A stretch of 64,000 nt of DNA from Ferruginibacter albus (lineage in GTDB: Bacteria > Bacteroidota > Bacteroidia > Chitinophagales > Chitinophagaceae), in contig NZ_CP083388.1 in assembly GCF_020042285.1 (NCBI RefSeq), forward strand, positions 1,328,001-1,392,000, written 5' to 3'. The translations under genes and the position numbers were made by a program. Shown piece after piece: positions 46,701-57,839 of this stretch (its first letter is position 1; the number at the start of each line of letters is the position of its first letter). The notes under the pieces were generated by a model that was not told where the DNA came from, ran no database searches, and worked only from the letters and a program-made list of their open reading frames with translations.

Positions 46701-48859
46701 TTAATAATGCGGGGCTGTTGAAAGGTGATCCAGCTACAACAAACGCAGATCCGTTATTTTACAATTATGGCTATGATCAGTTAAACCGTATAGTCAGTAT
46801 GAAAGTTTTTAGTGGATTGCAAAATAATAGTTGGGCTTCTGCCAGTAATATTCATGATTATGCAGAAGTAGCCACCTACGATCCTAATGGAAATATCAGA
46901 ACTTATGATCGAAATGGCGCTCCAGCGATAAGTATGCCTGAATCAATGGATAAATTGAATTATAATTATTATGCTAATACAAATCAATTAGCACAGGTTG
47001 AAGATGATCCAACTATTAGTAATAATTATACAGATGATATAGATAATCAATCTCATAATGATAACTATACGTATGATCAGATTGGAAACTTGAAAGAAGA
47101 TAAAGCATCAGATATTACAGATATTACATGGAATGTATATGGGAAAATACAACAGGTGACTAAAAATACAGATCCTGGATCAGGATGTCATAATTGCATA
47201 ACATACATTAATTATAGTTATGATGCAACAGGAAACAGGATATCCAAAACAATAAGTACTTATGCAGGCGGTTCAAAAACTACTCTATATGTGCGGGATG
47301 CATCGGGAAACGTAATGAGTATTTATACGCCTAATGACAATGAAGGTTTTGTACAAAGCGAGACATATATATATGGAAGTTCCCGTTTGGGAATGGTAAC
47401 AACTCAATCTGTTTCCCCCGTACAAGTAAACATTGATGCGGGTTATGGATTAAAAGAGCTATTTAATGATGATACCAAAGCTGCATTGTTTACCTTTACA
47501 AGAGGAGAAAAGCTTTTTGAACTCAGCAATCACTTAGGTAATGTATTAGTTACAGTAAGCGATAGGAAGATACTTATATATCCCGGTAGTGACGCTAATA
47601 ATGGCGGTTGCGAAAACGGAGGTGCGAAAGACGATTTAATTGTACCTTATCGTAATGCTGTACTAACTTATGTGGCAAGGAAAAGTATAGTTTTTCAACC
47701 TGGTTTTAATGCAGTAGATCAAAATCCTTTTGTGTCATTCACGGCTTACATTGACCCTATGTTGCAACCATGTACTGATTATGTAGAAAACGAACCAATA
47801 CCTGTAGCAAGTTATTATAAAGCAGATGTAATTAATGCTAATGATTACTATCCCTTTGGGATGGATATGCCTGGAAGAAGTTATAACAATGTAAGTGAGT
47901 ATAGGTATGGGTTTAATGGGAAAGAAAAAGATAAAGACATTGCAAGTGGTGATTTGGATTTTGGAGCAAGAATTTATGATACTAGAACTGGAAGATGGTT
48001 GAGTTTAGATCCTCTACAAATGAAGTATCCAGATTTGAGCCCATACAATTATACCGCAAATAATCCTATTTCATTTATTGACCCCACTGGTAAAATAATT
48101 AGAATTTATTATGCTGGCGGTCATTATGATTATACGCCTGGGATTGCACCTCCAAAAGGAAGCCCGGAAATCGTAATGAAAATTCACGAAGCATGTGTTT
48201 ATAATATGCATACAGAAGAAGGAACCAAGATATGGAATCAGTTAGCAAGTTCAAAAGGAATAGTTGAAATATCTTATCTTAAAGCCAATGAGCAAAATAC
48301 TGCGGCAGATTCTAAAGCATTTGATTTAAACGTTGATAATTTAGGTAAAACTAATAAAGATGGAGAAGATATAATAGGCTCGCTAAATTGGGATTTTAAC
48401 ACAGATTTCTCTGTTGAAGATGATCATGGATTTTTAAAAGGATTTCTATCTCCTTCTACAGTATTACTTCATGAACTAGGACATGCACAGGATGCTGATG
48501 ATGCATTAACGGCAAGTAAAAAGGATAAAGATGCGATTACAAAGTTCAAAGCAAGTGCCACTCTAACATATGGATATGATGCCCAATTTGATACGGAAGA
48601 AGAAAAGAAAAATATCCAAACAAAGGAAAATGTATATGTTCGTCAAATCAACAGTTGGGAACAAAAGAATAATGGTGAGAATCCGACATATCAACCAATC
48701 CGGACAAATCATAAAGGTGGTTTAAGATATTTAAATAACCTTAAAAATGTAAAAATTGGGGTAAATCAAGTTAATGATGCAACTAGATATGATAAATGGC
48801 GTTGTGAAGAAGAAAATGCAGGACATACTATAAAAGATGACGATGGAATTAAAAGATAA
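40778..48859 (+). CDS. DUF6443/Rhs toxin with a C-terminal HExxH metalloprotease domain
   Basis: 2693 aa (ATG at 40778; a GTG two codons earlier or an internal ATG at 40850 is possible, as the signal segment [15 protein letters not shown] lies at about 47-61). Residues about 330-430 fit DUF6443. YD repeats follow at about 1560-2200. The RHS core [16 protein letters not shown]...RWLSLDPL lies at about 2377-2412. Beyond the conserved [18 protein letters not shown] the C-terminal 260 residues differ from the core and contain HELGH (about 2565-2569), the zinc motif of M91/NleD-like proteases. This is the polymorphic toxin layout. The next gene probably gives immunity. Confidence 0.85.
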   Translation: MYIKNKRIYNIAKQLYKAQIMCKNMKMIFLQFDIFSKKTFRFLGIIIAIFLTTSSCYAIGDEGIEETILGKPIKGTVDVTTPPTPSLAIAKDAFSTLQYARNTNQIDERIKNVITLSIVEEANILIPDNFTASVTVHIEYGQSATQTTATDQTLTVTFNKEEGSKYNSKSYFSFENAKYVKISIVNANDINVPMVEGVDMRNVLLLTNEMKVTRYYTLANNVTPLPSTFTGQMVGDEYKIDWQWPADAGYNYTQLEWTWLENDENDQYKNLDQSINMDQLFKNNATRVDISIKYEKQYFKIPLYYDGIGKLYYRIRAVNVNNNGTRMEGPWTLGTPYDFTGHEPDLNWQVTTTYAEDGKHKTVMQYFDGSLRNRQTVTKDNVTENVVTAETFYDGQGRAAVQVLPAPGISNVIQYIKGLNLFNGQTLQSNTDPFPGLPKDPAMFSFDINYSTPELLTSSSTSSVQGASQYYSSDNANKAAENAYIPDAEKYPYTVTRYTPDATGRIASQSGVGAAFKAGSGKETKYYYGDAEQEMLDGLFGTEVGNKSHYFKNMVKDANGQMSVSYVDMHGRTIATALAGDAPANLAYINDPKDNPKYATDYPGQTPTSDLTRNLLDNPYDNNSNDNSANMIVGNSIQSVSSILVPATTKYTFNYSLNPQALQEMSCITHTPPTPLCFDCMYNLEFSIVDETGELDNPVILTKKFNNIKLNPDDDCSTPTPLFSQSDNVTDECSGNNSTPNSQIIFCYTLPPGSYSIRKTLTISDESLEANKQLYIKDAICQVNYDAIYNSIKATLEASSDCGNPDAQNITCQQCLDNIGDPNNTGDITAYKNNYLTSLHIDPNGAISPELLNEIQENFSTQRARCNALNPNISHLNVSKRELMLHDMKPFFGQYALDNLKLPADQVQNINTTGNTTGDTNPFYALYDVLYIGATRPTPLFKLPKKEDGTVGAYLDKSGNVYPAATDPTQLSIADFANQFQDQWEEQLLPYHPEYQKLLFAEQNLQSVYDWDSRFKNMDYATAYGQYLSTATSIVDNDPFYQMCLTGDSRAQMLRTNMIKKLQEISSTYMALAGGAKVNMWQAAYGSVIGRRDGLVNPSDATAFTNDCQNAPSKPQVLSYYSGLLNSVEINQFWTNFQGMYSSARESDINQYIDYNVPLSNADQLISKHYILRFPVNNDQIATQSGFNSWYNDPTHSTSVFPTTSPQSQCEAYIATWTNELLQCDQLASRSDKDQIIQRIIDGMESVCERSIDVNNPYGSSNAPNTPTGNYSSFEDVITDVFASVNPPIDISNFCNPYVIESPKPYGKSPQLIPTITDHIDDCYCTQFSQIKEQIAGHINYFSVNAYLKQEYGQTITEDLYNALEDYCDGGLQFRPTGTDGEEASSTPPFAPFSYPQPIPDYLQCNYVRECLTCSQLSSYIQQYYDQFHILPVFAPADNISFTESEIAINESFARFVNYKTGFQLTWLDYFKKANENGCTLSQFSSNTNASQTVVCKSSQPLTDASDIKPQNKCKQVDDMAAAIAKHIYNLQMQYLLRNFETDYRAKCLGVQSIETFSVTYKPKEYHYTLYYYDQAGNLVKTVPPKGVNPNFTKTFTDAVEAAKLAGSSYVPTHTLSTNYRYNSLNQVIAQSTPDANTSLFWYDRLGRLLVSQNAQQKIDNKYSYTVYDGLGRIIEVGQKPQAANSMNQTISSSVRVGSNPTPYETWFNNNSYGSREQITCTHYDVWYDLFHNNHPTTDFTDQQNLRNRVSYTTYTSIATSPSNPDGDYYTGTFYSYDIHGNVNTLLQDYKGVVPIGDPNRFKTIDYDYDLLSGKVNQVSYQPNRLDAFYHRYMYDAENRLIEVQTSKDQIVWEHDAKYNYYKHGLLARTILGQLQVQGLDYAYTLQGWLKGVNSTSLDGTTDIGKDGSPSTGTLGPNPVARDVYGFALHYYDNLSSAAGAKDYSSISGTSAFANIISDGSFKSLYNGNIAGISINNAGLLKGDPATTNADPLFYNYGYDQLNRIVSMKVFSGLQNNSWASASNIHDYAEVATYDPNGNIRTYDRNGAPAISMPESMDKLNYNYYANTNQLAQVEDDPTISNNYTDDIDNQSHNDNYTYDQIGNLKEDKASDITDITWNVYGKIQQVTKNTDPGSGCHNCITYINYSYDATGNRISKTISTYAGGSKTTLYVRDASGNVMSIYTPNDNEGFVQSETYIYGSSRLGMVTTQSVSPVQVNIDAGYGLKELFNDDTKAALFTFTRGEKLFELSNHLGNVLVTVSDRKILIYPGSDANNGGCENGGAKDDLIVPYRNAVLTYVARKSIVFQPGFNAVDQNPFVSFTAYIDPMLQPCTDYVENEPIPVASYYKADVINANDYYPFGMDMPGRSYNNVSEYRYGFNGKEKDKDIASGDLDFGARIYDTRTGRWLSLDPLQMKYPDLSPYNYTANNPISFIDPTGKIIRIYYAGGHYDYTPGIAPPKGSPEIVMKIHEACVYNMHTEEGTKIWNQLASSKGIVEISYLKANEQNTAADSKAFDLNVDNLGKTNKDGEDIIGSLNWDFNTDFSVEDDHGFLKGFLSPSTVLLHELGHAQDADDALTASKKDKDAITKFKASATLTYGYDAQFDTEEEKKNIQTKENVYVRQINSWEQKNNGENPTYQPIRTNHKGGLRYLNNLKNVKIGVNQVNDATRYDKWRCEEENAGHTIKDDDGIKR

Positions 48860-48876
48860 GTAAAACAATATATTTT

Positions 48877-49716
48877 ATGAAAAAAATGGCAATACTGATA
48901 TTCTTTTTAATGTTCATTCATAAGTCATTTTGCCAGGTTTATTTGTGGCGTACAACTATTGGTACAAGTGCAAACGCTATAGATACATTTGTGCCTATTG
49001 GAGATAGTTTTATTATAAGGAAAAAAAATCTACCAGATTTATTCATTGACACAATAAAGATTAATAACTATGATTACCAAATAACCCATTATCATATTGC
49101 ATCAAAAGAAATAGAAAGAAAATTAATTAACGATACAGCTGATCAAATATTCAACGATAGCTTAAATCAATCATCTAGATTAATTTTTGAATCTAATAAG
49201 TCATCTTTTAATATTCCCACTATTCCACTTACACATATTATTTATTTACAAAATTTAGGAATTATTGTAGGATTGTCTAAAATAGCTGCCAGTCCTTATA
49301 ATATAGTTGTCTATTCTACAAGTGGAAAACTGTTATGCAAACGAAGTTTACATAGTTTAGAATTAAAGCTTAAAAAAAAGAATTTTAAAAATCTATTTAA
49401 AAAAAAATTAGGTTTTTCTTATTGTTTAAATTCTAATTTTATTGTTAAAGAGAAAGGAAATTATTTTGTAGAAACAAGTAAATGTTTACTAAATTCAATA
49501 AGTATGGATTCTCTGTGGAAAATGAAAATAATCATTCCCAACCATTATTTTCCATCTATGAATACTAGTGCGTGCTTATATTGTACGTATACCAATTTTT
49601 TTTCGGATTCAGATCCTTTTTATGATTTGATTTTGGTAAATTCGAAACCTCGAGCAATAATATTAAATTCAGACGATGGAAAAAAAGTGAGAATTTCTCT
49701 GAAAAGCATTAATTGA
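48877..49716 (+). CDS. Secreted candidate immunity protein
   Basis: 279 aa with a signal peptide (MKKMAILIFFLMFIHKSFC) and mixed secondary structure. It starts 17 bp after the toxin gene and is the last gene of the cluster, exactly where immunity genes of polymorphic toxins lie. A signal peptide would fit immunity acting in the periplasm. I see no family match, and its role is only inferred from position. Confidence 0.6.
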   Translation: MKKMAILIFFLMFIHKSFCQVYLWRTTIGTSANAIDTFVPIGDSFIIRKKNLPDLFIDTIKINNYDYQITHYHIASKEIERKLINDTADQIFNDSLNQSSRLIFESNKSSFNIPTIPLTHIIYLQNLGIIVGLSKIAASPYNIVVYSTSGKLLCKRSLHSLELKLKKKNFKNLFKKKLGFSYCLNSNFIVKEKGNYFVETSKCLLNSISMDSLWKMKIIIPNHYFPSMNTSACLYCTYTNFFSDSDPFYDLILVNSKPRAIILNSDDGKKVRISLKSIN

Positions 49717-49757
49717 GGTTCATATTTTATCACATTTACGTGTTATAATGGTTTTCA

Positions 49758-50141
49758 CTAAAATGCATAAAATTTAACTGATAAATCTTCCATTTCGTAA
49801 TCAAACCAGGTTTCCAAATATCTTAATGCTTTATTTCGAAAGATAAATATTTTAATAATTTCTGAAGAATCAACAAAGCCATCAATTAGCTCAAATATAT
49901 TTCCCTTTGTGTCTTTCATTTTACAGCTTTCTACATAATCAGCTTTAAGTTTTAATTTTTCATTACTTATTTTAATTATTTTATAATCAATTTGACTAAT
50001 AAAATCCTCTATATCTAGCTTTGATTTATATAAGATGAATCTGCATCTTGGAGAACATGTTATTGCATGATTTCTTGTTGAAAAAAATTTATCACCACAG
50101 ATCTTGCAATTTTTCAAATATTTGATACTAACTAATGCCAT
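49758..50141 (-). CDS. Small protein with an N-terminal zinc finger
   Basis: 127 aa from the ATG at 50141; the reading from 50174 would add 11 residues. CKICGDKFFSTRNHAITCSPRC has the four cysteines of a zinc ribbon or HNH-like finger seen in transposon- and phage-borne proteins. The rest is helical. It is transcribed towards the toxin-immunity pair and lies alone between the two large operons. A truncated DNA-binding protein is possible. Confidence 0.6.
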   Translation of the reverse strand: MALVSIKYLKNCKICGDKFFSTRNHAITCSPRCRFILYKSKLDIEDFISQIDYKIIKISNEKLKLKADYVESCKMKDTKGNIFELIDGFVDSSEIIKIFIFRNKALRYLETWFDYEMEDLSVKFYAF

Positions 50142-50502
50142 AATATATACAGTTGCTTCACTACTATCAGACAAAACGTTTTTAAAACGTTTTTGAAATG
50201 CTTTATTGGAATTTAGAATTGTTCTTGCTAAAATATTTATTTTGGAACTATAAAGGTTACTTTTATTAACGTGATTTTTATTGAAAGTAATAAATTTATC
50301 CTGTTTTTTTAGAGCAGGTTATAAATAAAAAATCGAAATGTTTCACCAAAAAATATAATAAAAGAAAAGTGTTTGTTTTTGTTATTAAAACGAAACAACG
50401 TTAGGACTCTGCATATTTTATACATCAGAATTAAATAAAAAAGATTTTTCTCAATTAAATATTTTTTCCCTATTTATTTCCTTGGCTGCCAGATAAGAAA
50501 TG

Positions 50503-50630
50503 GTAATTTTACTATATTATGATAGTTTGACTATTAAATTACAATTATAACTACAAAAAATCCAGTTAAACTTAAAGCTATCTCTATAATCTTTTTTATT
50601 ATAAAGTTATATTCATATTGCATTTCAAAC
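50503..50630 (+). promoter_or_regulatory. Leader/operator region, copy 2
   Basis: GTAATTTTACTAT, then ATAGTTT(G)ACTAT, CAATTATAACTA and TGCATTTCAAA match leader copy 1 in sequence and spacing, about 425 bp before the second operon. The left arm of the first palindrome has decayed. The stem-loop is reduced to TATAAT/ATTATA. No gene is seen in the rest of the 786 bp between 50142 and 50927. Confidence 0.7.
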
Positions 50631-50927
50631 ATTTTTTGTTATTCCAAATCAGTTAAATCACCTTAAAAATACTACTTGGTATTTCAAATTGAAATTTTTA
50701 GTTTGTGTCACATTCTAATTTATCCTTAAAAAGATTATAACCCTCTCTTCCTATAAGAAAAAATATTTTTTTGAGGAACTCTGTCAAACAGGGTTACAAA
50801 ACATCAATTGCTTATAATGATTCCCATTTCTTTTACCATAATTTAAGAGTTGATCATATTAAATGATAATGACCGTAGTAGCAATTGATAGCACCTACTA
50901 TTTATAACATTATAAAATTTAAGAAGT

Positions 50928-52280
50928 ATGCCTTCTACAGCGAAACAACTATTGGATAGAGCAAGAAGTTTATTGGGTCGACACGTTACCTACAAACTAG
51001 GTCAGGGTGGTTTTAATCCAGATCAAGTACCCGATCAATTCAATGGAACACAATTAGATTGTAGCGGGTTCGTTGCGTGGTGTTTGGGAATTAATAGGCA
51101 TATTGCCAACCAATTTTATGCAACAATAAATGGCGAAAACGGAAGAGGATGGTTTGAAACATCAGCTGTTTATAAAGATGCTCAAAACTCCGCAGGTATA
51201 CTTACCCAAATTACAAATCCAATACCGGGATGCATCGCAGTTTACGGTGATTATTCAATCGATGGGATTAATCATCAAGGGCATATTGGGATAATTACAG
51301 AAGTTGACATATACCATAAGCCAATAAAAGTTATTCATTGTTCAGCTTCAAATTATAATACTACTGGTGATGCTGTTCAGGAAAATGCAAGCCAGGCTCT
51401 TATAAATAATAATAAAGTAATTTTTGCATGGGTTGATGCACTGCCTAATGAATCACATGATCCAATTAATATAGAAAATTTATTCTCAAAATTTCGTCCC
51501 GATCTTAAACGTGAAATAACAGAGAAAAACTATTTATCGGTTAACAAACAGAGAAAAGAATGCTTTCCGCTTTTTGAATATAGGAAACCTAATAAGCTTA
51601 TATACCAAAGCTTTTACTATCCTGAAGAAAATAGCTTTTTTTTTCAGTCAAAGGCAGCAATATGTGCAGATGGCGCGCCCAATGCATATAAGATAGGAGA
51701 TATGGGAATTGATTATTTAGCAAATGCGGGAAAACCTCCATATAAAAATGCTCCCACCGATAGTAATTTAAACTCATGGCAATGGTATGGGATTGTAACT
51801 GATAAAGAAAACAACCCCATCGTTCAGAGTGCAGAAGAGCCGGCACCTAGTTTCTTTGTATCACAAACAGCTCAAGGAAATTGGCAGGAGTTTCCGGATA
51901 CTGATCAACGATGTTATGTTAATGCTAATGAAATACCGTACATAGTACTTCCTTCAAATAAAGGTCATGGGGCCAGACTTGGTGATTTTGCATATGTAGT
52001 TGACAAAAAGACTCAAAACCATATTCCTGCAATTTTCTCAGAGATCGGTCCACAAAATAAACTTGGAGAGATGTCTATCAAGGCTGCACAAATGTTAGGG
52101 ATTAATGCAAATCCTAAAACAGGCGGCTCTAATAGAAAAGATTTTTTTTATATAGTCTTTCTCAACAGTGGAAACAACAAACCAAGAACATATAATGAAA
52201 TTGTTGAAAATGCAACCAATCTTTTTGAACAATGGGGCGGCTTAAAACGAGTATCTGAAATTGGAGATATTAGTGTTTGA
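50928..52280 (+). CDS. NlpC/P60-like plus GH75-like hydrolase
   Basis: 450 aa without signal peptide. Residues about 1-172 have the NlpC/P60 pattern: Cys45 in LDCSGFVAW, His119 in HIGIITEV, and a further His at 137. Residues about 220-420 resemble the GH75 chitosanase family: ADGAPNAYKIGDMGIDYLAN, YIVLPSNKGHGARLGD, and IGPQNKLGEMS with Glu381; the usual Asp of GDxGP is Glu372. It would cut peptide and glycan bonds of cell walls. As first gene of the second operon it may open the wall for the giant proteins or be an effector. Confidence 0.72.
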   Translation: MPSTAKQLLDRARSLLGRHVTYKLGQGGFNPDQVPDQFNGTQLDCSGFVAWCLGINRHIANQFYATINGENGRGWFETSAVYKDAQNSAGILTQITNPIPGCIAVYGDYSIDGINHQGHIGIITEVDIYHKPIKVIHCSASNYNTTGDAVQENASQALINNNKVIFAWVDALPNESHDPINIENLFSKFRPDLKREITEKNYLSVNKQRKECFPLFEYRKPNKLIYQSFYYPEENSFFFQSKAAICADGAPNAYKIGDMGIDYLANAGKPPYKNAPTDSNLNSWQWYGIVTDKENNPIVQSAEEPAPSFFVSQTAQGNWQEFPDTDQRCYVNANEIPYIVLPSNKGHGARLGDFAYVVDKKTQNHIPAIFSEIGPQNKLGEMSIKAAQMLGINANPKTGGSNRKDFFYIVFLNSGNNKPRTYNEIVENATNLFEQWGGLKRVSEIGDISV

Positions 52281-52325
52281 CACCTAGTTAATGAATAAAT
52301 AAATCCACTAAAATAAGTATCAATT

Positions 52326-55300
52326 ATGGGTATTCCTTCAAAAATATCACGTCGTAAATTTGTAGCGGATACTACTCTCTCTGCTTTTGCGCTTTCGCCA
52401 CTTGTTACTTTTTTAGCAGGTTGCATTGGGGTTGATGAAGGTTTCTTATTCAACGGATTCAAAGATGATGATTTTCATTTTTTTGATAACAATTTAACCA
52501 ATCTTCATTTTTATTTTATCAATGCAAAAATTAATAAGAAACAATTGGTTCTTAAAACGGGCTTAGAATGTTACATGATCGTTAAAATCCCTCAGCAACA
52601 TATTTCTGAAGAATTGTTATCAGAGAAGGATTTTAATGATAACTATTTAAATAAAAACAAAAACGTCACTTCAAAAATTTCAGGATTTTCCTATTTAGCA
52701 TTTACATTGTTTCCCGGAACTTCAATTAACGAAAAAAGGCGGATTGAATTAAGCGATATAAACACTTTGCTTGATTGGAACAATAAAAAATACTACGAGT
52801 TAATTATACCTTCTGCGAGCCAATATCATAAGTTTAATGGAGATACTAATATACCACCAGATACAATAGCTAATGGGCTAACTAATTTTAAAAAATCAGG
52901 AAATCCATTAGAAATTGATGATAATATTAATAACTATAAAACGGAAAAAGAGGAAGATAAAATAATAGCCTTTTACAAGCATATCTGCCAAACACTTTTT
53001 AATGTAGGGGAAGAAAATTTTCCAATAACATTACTTGAAATACCTCAAGGACTTTTTTTAACTCCTTATAGTGGCCAGGATACAGGAAAACAGGTAAAAA
53101 CAGTTTTTTCCAAACCCGCTGTTGAGATAAAAAGATTTGTTTATAATTCTTCCAAAGGAAAAGTCATTCGATCGGTTCAGGAAATTTGGAATACTCAAAT
53201 GTGGTTTCAGCAATTTGAAAATAATAAAGCATTTGGGGATAGGTATGATCCATCATTAAGACCTGCCGGCTTTACAAATTCTACTGAAATTTGTACAGAT
53301 GATAATAACACACCAATACCATGTCCACCAGCAAAAGGAGACTGTGAAAAAAGCAATTTTAATTTTCTCCCCACATTTATAGATAAACAAGAACTAACGT
53401 ATATATCAAATCTTGGAAGGGAAAATGCTTATAATGAAGGCCCGGAATGGAATATTGAAACAAAGGGGTTAACATTTACAGGCTTAGGAGCCATTGCCAA
53501 GTTTCATTATAAAAATTACACTCCTCCTGCCGGAACAAGCCTTGCGGAATACGAGCACCACATTACACTTGGTAGAGATGAATATATCAAAGTTGCAAGA
53601 ATTGGAGTGATTTCTTGTACAGGGCAAAGGGCTTTGCATGTTAAAATAGGCCAACGAAAAATTGAACAGGGCATTTCCTACATGGAGTTTAAGGAGTATG
53701 TAGAAATTATAGAAAAAGAGATTGTTTATTTTGATCCTGGCTTATTTATTCCTGGCGACCCCAACCCGTCAGAACCCTATAATTATATTCAGGTAAGAAA
53801 AAGTTTAAAAAAACCTTCAACAATAGTTCATAGTTATGATGATATTTATGATGGCAATGATAATTCAATTAAGGAAAATGATGTTTGGGATGATCGGGAA
53901 ATCTGGGGTTTGAATGAATTACCGGAAAACTGGAATACACATTATAAAAGATGGATGTTTCAAAAAGTAGTTTCTACAAGCACAGTAAGTAAACCAATAA
54001 AAACAGATTTACCGGAAGCCTGCGCTTATCCTCTTTCTGATTGTGCCCAGGCTTTTTGGGGGGTATTAGAAATAGAAGAAGACGGTATTCATAAAGATTG
54101 TTTTATGGATTTTACCGGGTATGATTGGAATAATAAGGAAATCAAATTTTCAAGCTCATTTCTTTTTATCCGGAAAGATATTATTGAAACAGGTAAGAGT
54201 GTTTTTGCAACCGAAATTTTTAAAAAACTGTTTTTTGATCAGCCTTTGATCAGGCGTCAAATTAATTTTATAAATTCTGAAATTGCTTTTACAAAAGATT
54301 TTATTCCAGCATACCAATCTAATAACAATCAAGAGCAATTGCAAAATAAGTCCAATGTAGCTAAAACAGATTTTGTAGAATACTATTTCAGTTTATGTTT
54401 AGAATCCTCTGGAGAGACATTAGAATACGATGCTGCTAATAAAAAGGTAAAGGATAGCGGTAAGATAGTTAATGTAAGTTCAGTTTTTAATGAACGGATT
54501 TTTCCATTATATCCACAAGTAAAAAGGGCTCAACTATATATCGATAACATTCAAAGTTATTCAGATCAACCTTTGGTCTCTATTATCGAATACAATGAGG
54601 ATTTTGTTAAGTATGGCTACCAGGGCTTCGTAAGAAAACCGCCACCAGACTGTAGTATAATAGTCAATGAAAACGGCAAACCATCGATTTATAATAAAGC
54701 AAGATTGATTTTTAATCACACAGAAAAATTTATTCGTGATGCGGAAGATGTTTTACATTTTAATGGGGAAACAAAAAAATGGGAACAAACAACATTAACC
54801 GGAGCATATACTAAGATCAAGCAGGCCTTTTCGGGAGCGGGTGATAAGATCGGAGGTTTAATAAATCCTGATTTCGATATACAATGTATCGGACTTGTAA
54901 AACAAAGTATTTCAGTAGGCAAAAAGATTAATGAAAAATATAAAAATGCTTCAGACTCTTTAGATAAAATAGAAAGATTTAACCCTGGTGATTTATTAAG
55001 GCAAGCACCCGAAATATTTAAAGGGATTAGTCTTTTGGATATTTTAAAAGAAGTATTCCCAGAATACGAAGCGCCTGTAAATGATATAAAGAATGTTGCC
55101 GGCCAGATCGAGGGGCAATTAGACAGTTTACCAATCTTAAAAAAGATTCAGGATTATAATAACAAATTCCAGGAAAGTATCAATGCTGCAAAACAAGAAA
55201 TAGAAAATTTAAAAGCGGAAATTGATGATACTGTAAAAAAGATCAATGATGCGGAAAACGAAATTAAACTGCTAAAAGATCAACTCAATGATCAGTTTCA

Positions 55301-57827
55301 ATTTTCAGATATACAGAATTTGATCAATAATAAAGTTGAAGAGTATAAAAATTATTTTGCAAACGGCTACAATGATATCATTAACCAAATATCAATTGAT
55401 GTTGATAAAGCTATTGATTTTGTTATAACGCAGGTAATAAAAAGTATAGAAAAGCTATTAAAAGCAATCACTGATTACGATCCTATAGATCCCGATTTAA
55501 AAGACACTGCTCTCACCAACCCAAGAAATAGAAACCAGATATATGCTTTTTTTACTGATCAGCTTTTGATTGATTTGGGTAAAGGAGTAGATGAAGATAA
55601 AAAGGCCATAAACATTGTAACCTCATTTGTGTCTTTTTTATTTGATGGCAATGGGGAAAATGCAGATATAAAAAAATACAAAGACCTTGTCTTTGATAAT
55701 AAAGGAAATTTTAAAAAATATGATGATATAAAGCAAGAGATTACAAAAATAATCAAGGAAGGAAACTCTTCATTGATCGATATTTACAATTCATACAAAG
55801 AAGCTGCTCAACAGGAAATTGATAGCAAGGCAGCTTTGATCTTAAATAAAATATCGATTGATCAATATAATACAGTGTATGACGATCTTCAAAAATCCTT
55901 AAAAATCTATAACGATGTTTTAGACGTTAAACAAAAAAAGCGTAACGCTATAAAAACACTTTTAAGCGATCTTAAAAATACCCAATCAAAAATAATTTAT
56001 CAATATGAAAGACAGATTTCAGTGCAGCTTGCCAAGCTTGATAATATTTATGACCTGGTTCTTGGCAGCGAACTATTTTATTGGATAGATAAATATGAAA
56101 CTCTTAAAAAAGATTACAATGCACTTCAAAGTAAAGTAGGAAGCAAAAAAGATAAACTAGGGGACGCAGTTTTAGATATAACAGCAATAATCAATAATAA
56201 TAATTTAAATACTCTCCGGGATACAGTTCAAAAAGCCTGGACTGATCTGCAAACAAAGTGCGCTAACGATTATAAGCTTTTTTTAGATGCTGAAAATTCT
56301 AATGGGTCGTCGAAAGGTAATTTTTTAAAACTTATTAATGATAAAGTAGCGTTGCATCAAAATGAAATAACTGAATATTTAAGCTCAATATTTTATCCTC
56401 AAATAGTACAGGCAAATGAAGTTTTTAACAAAATAAAAGAGAAAGAGAAAAGTATTGAAGACAAAGTGAAGGGTGAACTTGTTGGCTTTAAAAAAGATCT
56501 TAGAGACCGCCAAACGGAATATGAAAATAAGTTAAACAAGTTTATAGATACAGCAGCTAAAAACGTAATTGAACAAGTTCAAAAATTTATCACTTATCTA
56601 AATGATCAAATATTAAACGATCCTTCAAAAGTAGAGCTCATAAATGATCTGGCTGAAGCAAAAGACCTTTATAACAAACTTGCGGCTTTAACTAAAAAAG
56701 AAGTCAACTTCAATTGGCAAACTGCATCTATAAAAAATGCTGATTTTGGCATAGTAGCTTTTTTAGCTTCAGATAATCCTAAAACTACATTTTCAGTTAA
56801 CGTTAAAAATGTAATCTACTTTCAGCCCAATAAATTTCCATTAGTAGTAAGCAAAGTAGAAACGCTTGCAGAAAATAAGCTGAACAATTTTGGGTTAAGC
56901 TTATTTAGGTCAATGATAATTAACTTTAATGAAGTTAGTTTTTCAGCAGGCACAAATCAAAAGCCAAAGTTTGAAGTAAAGATCAGGGACGTTCAGTTTG
57001 CCGGCGCACTGTCATTTGTACAAGCTTTTGAAAGTTGGCTACAGTCGCTCATGGGCGATGCATTTAGACTTAAAATTCAACCCACTAATGTAAATATTGG
57101 GTACACATTACCCATCCCCAGTATTAAAACTCCGGGCTTTAATTTCTTTAATCTCACTTTAAATTTTGATTTCTGGCTGTATTTTGATAATAAACCATTA
57201 CAATTAGGCTTTTCATTGGCAAGAAAAGATGACAAGTTTGGAATGGCTGTAGGTATTTATGCAGGGTTTGGTTTTTTTGGTTTAATAGCTGAACCAAAAA
57301 GAGGAATTACAGAGATAGAAATAGGATTTGAATTTGGGGGATATTTCGGATTATCACTTGGTCCTTTGAGGGGAGAAGTAAAGCTTGTTGTTGGACTTTA
57401 TTATAAAAAAGACGATACTGGAATAACTATCGAAGGATACTTTTTATGTGAAGGGAGAGTACAATTATGGTTTGTTATGATCAATGCTCGTTTTTATATG
57501 GGCATAAAAAGTCAAAACAATTATGTTGAAGGGCGTTGCACAGTTTCGTACGAGATCAAGTTGGGTTGTTTCTTTAAATTATCTTTTCAAGCATCATATT
57601 ACAAAAAAATTGCAGGAGCCACACCCGGAAATGATGCGTCGGACGGTAATCAACAAAATGCACAATTAGTTAGTCATGCTGCTATGCTGCTTCCTGTAGA
57701 TAAAAGACGCGGATTGGTAAATATGGATTCTACTGATTCTCTGAATAGATCTCAAAATACTATTAAAAGGACGGTAATACCATTGTCTAAAAAGGAGTGG
57801 TTAGATTATTTACAATCTTATAATTAA
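52326..57827 (+). CDS. 1833-aa Tat-type lipoprotein of an uncharacterised giant family
   Basis: The N-terminus has a twin-arginine motif (SRRKFVADT) and a lipobox (FLAGC), so it is exported folded and lipidated. Around residue 420-470 lies GRDEYIKVARIGVISCTGQR, a signature I recall from very large uncharacterised bacterial proteins. Residues about 880-1540 are coiled coil. The last 250 residues are glycine- and aromatic-rich strands (GFGFFGLIAEPKRGITEIEI, LGPLRGEVKLVVG), also shared with that family. It lies 45 bp after the hydrolase and 12 bp before the next giant gene. Function unknown. Confidence 0.65.
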   Translation: MGIPSKISRRKFVADTTLSAFALSPLVTFLAGCIGVDEGFLFNGFKDDDFHFFDNNLTNLHFYFINAKINKKQLVLKTGLECYMIVKIPQQHISEELLSEKDFNDNYLNKNKNVTSKISGFSYLAFTLFPGTSINEKRRIELSDINTLLDWNNKKYYELIIPSASQYHKFNGDTNIPPDTIANGLTNFKKSGNPLEIDDNINNYKTEKEEDKIIAFYKHICQTLFNVGEENFPITLLEIPQGLFLTPYSGQDTGKQVKTVFSKPAVEIKRFVYNSSKGKVIRSVQEIWNTQMWFQQFENNKAFGDRYDPSLRPAGFTNSTEICTDDNNTPIPCPPAKGDCEKSNFNFLPTFIDKQELTYISNLGRENAYNEGPEWNIETKGLTFTGLGAIAKFHYKNYTPPAGTSLAEYEHHITLGRDEYIKVARIGVISCTGQRALHVKIGQRKIEQGISYMEFKEYVEIIEKEIVYFDPGLFIPGDPNPSEPYNYIQVRKSLKKPSTIVHSYDDIYDGNDNSIKENDVWDDREIWGLNELPENWNTHYKRWMFQKVVSTSTVSKPIKTDLPEACAYPLSDCAQAFWGVLEIEEDGIHKDCFMDFTGYDWNNKEIKFSSSFLFIRKDIIETGKSVFATEIFKKLFFDQPLIRRQINFINSEIAFTKDFIPAYQSNNNQEQLQNKSNVAKTDFVEYYFSLCLESSGETLEYDAANKKVKDSGKIVNVSSVFNERIFPLYPQVKRAQLYIDNIQSYSDQPLVSIIEYNEDFVKYGYQGFVRKPPPDCSIIVNENGKPSIYNKARLIFNHTEKFIRDAEDVLHFNGETKKWEQTTLTGAYTKIKQAFSGAGDKIGGLINPDFDIQCIGLVKQSISVGKKINEKYKNASDSLDKIERFNPGDLLRQAPEIFKGISLLDILKEVFPEYEAPVNDIKNVAGQIEGQLDSLPILKKIQDYNNKFQESINAAKQEIENLKAEIDDTVKKINDAENEIKLLKDQLNDQFQFSDIQNLINNKVEEYKNYFANGYNDIINQISIDVDKAIDFVITQVIKSIEKLLKAITDYDPIDPDLKDTALTNPRNRNQIYAFFTDQLLIDLGKGVDEDKKAINIVTSFVSFLFDGNGENADIKKYKDLVFDNKGNFKKYDDIKQEITKIIKEGNSSLIDIYNSYKEAAQQEIDSKAALILNKISIDQYNTVYDDLQKSLKIYNDVLDVKQKKRNAIKTLLSDLKNTQSKIIYQYERQISVQLAKLDNIYDLVLGSELFYWIDKYETLKKDYNALQSKVGSKKDKLGDAVLDITAIINNNNLNTLRDTVQKAWTDLQTKCANDYKLFLDAENSNGSSKGNFLKLINDKVALHQNEITEYLSSIFYPQIVQANEVFNKIKEKEKSIEDKVKGELVGFKKDLRDRQTEYENKLNKFIDTAAKNVIEQVQKFITYLNDQILNDPSKVELINDLAEAKDLYNKLAALTKKEVNFNWQTASIKNADFGIVAFLASDNPKTTFSVNVKNVIYFQPNKFPLVVSKVETLAENKLNNFGLSLFRSMIINFNEVSFSAGTNQKPKFEVKIRDVQFAGALSFVQAFESWLQSLMGDAFRLKIQPTNVNIGYTLPIPSIKTPGFNFFNLTLNFDFWLYFDNKPLQLGFSLARKDDKFGMAVGIYAGFGFFGLIAEPKRGITEIEIGFEFGGYFGLSLGPLRGEVKLVVGLYYKKDDTGITIEGYFLCEGRVQLWFVMINARFYMGIKSQNNYVEGRCTVSYEIKLGCFFKLSFQASYYKKIAGATPGNDASDGNQQNAQLVSHAAMLLPVDKRRGLVNMDSTDSLNRSQNTIKRTVIPLSKKEWLDYLQSYN

Positions 57828-57839
57828 AATAATTAGATT

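Noticed and set aside
24872..50630. Invertible promoters flipped by the nearby recombinase
   Set aside because: The two leader copies are in the same orientation and no inverted repeats flank either one.
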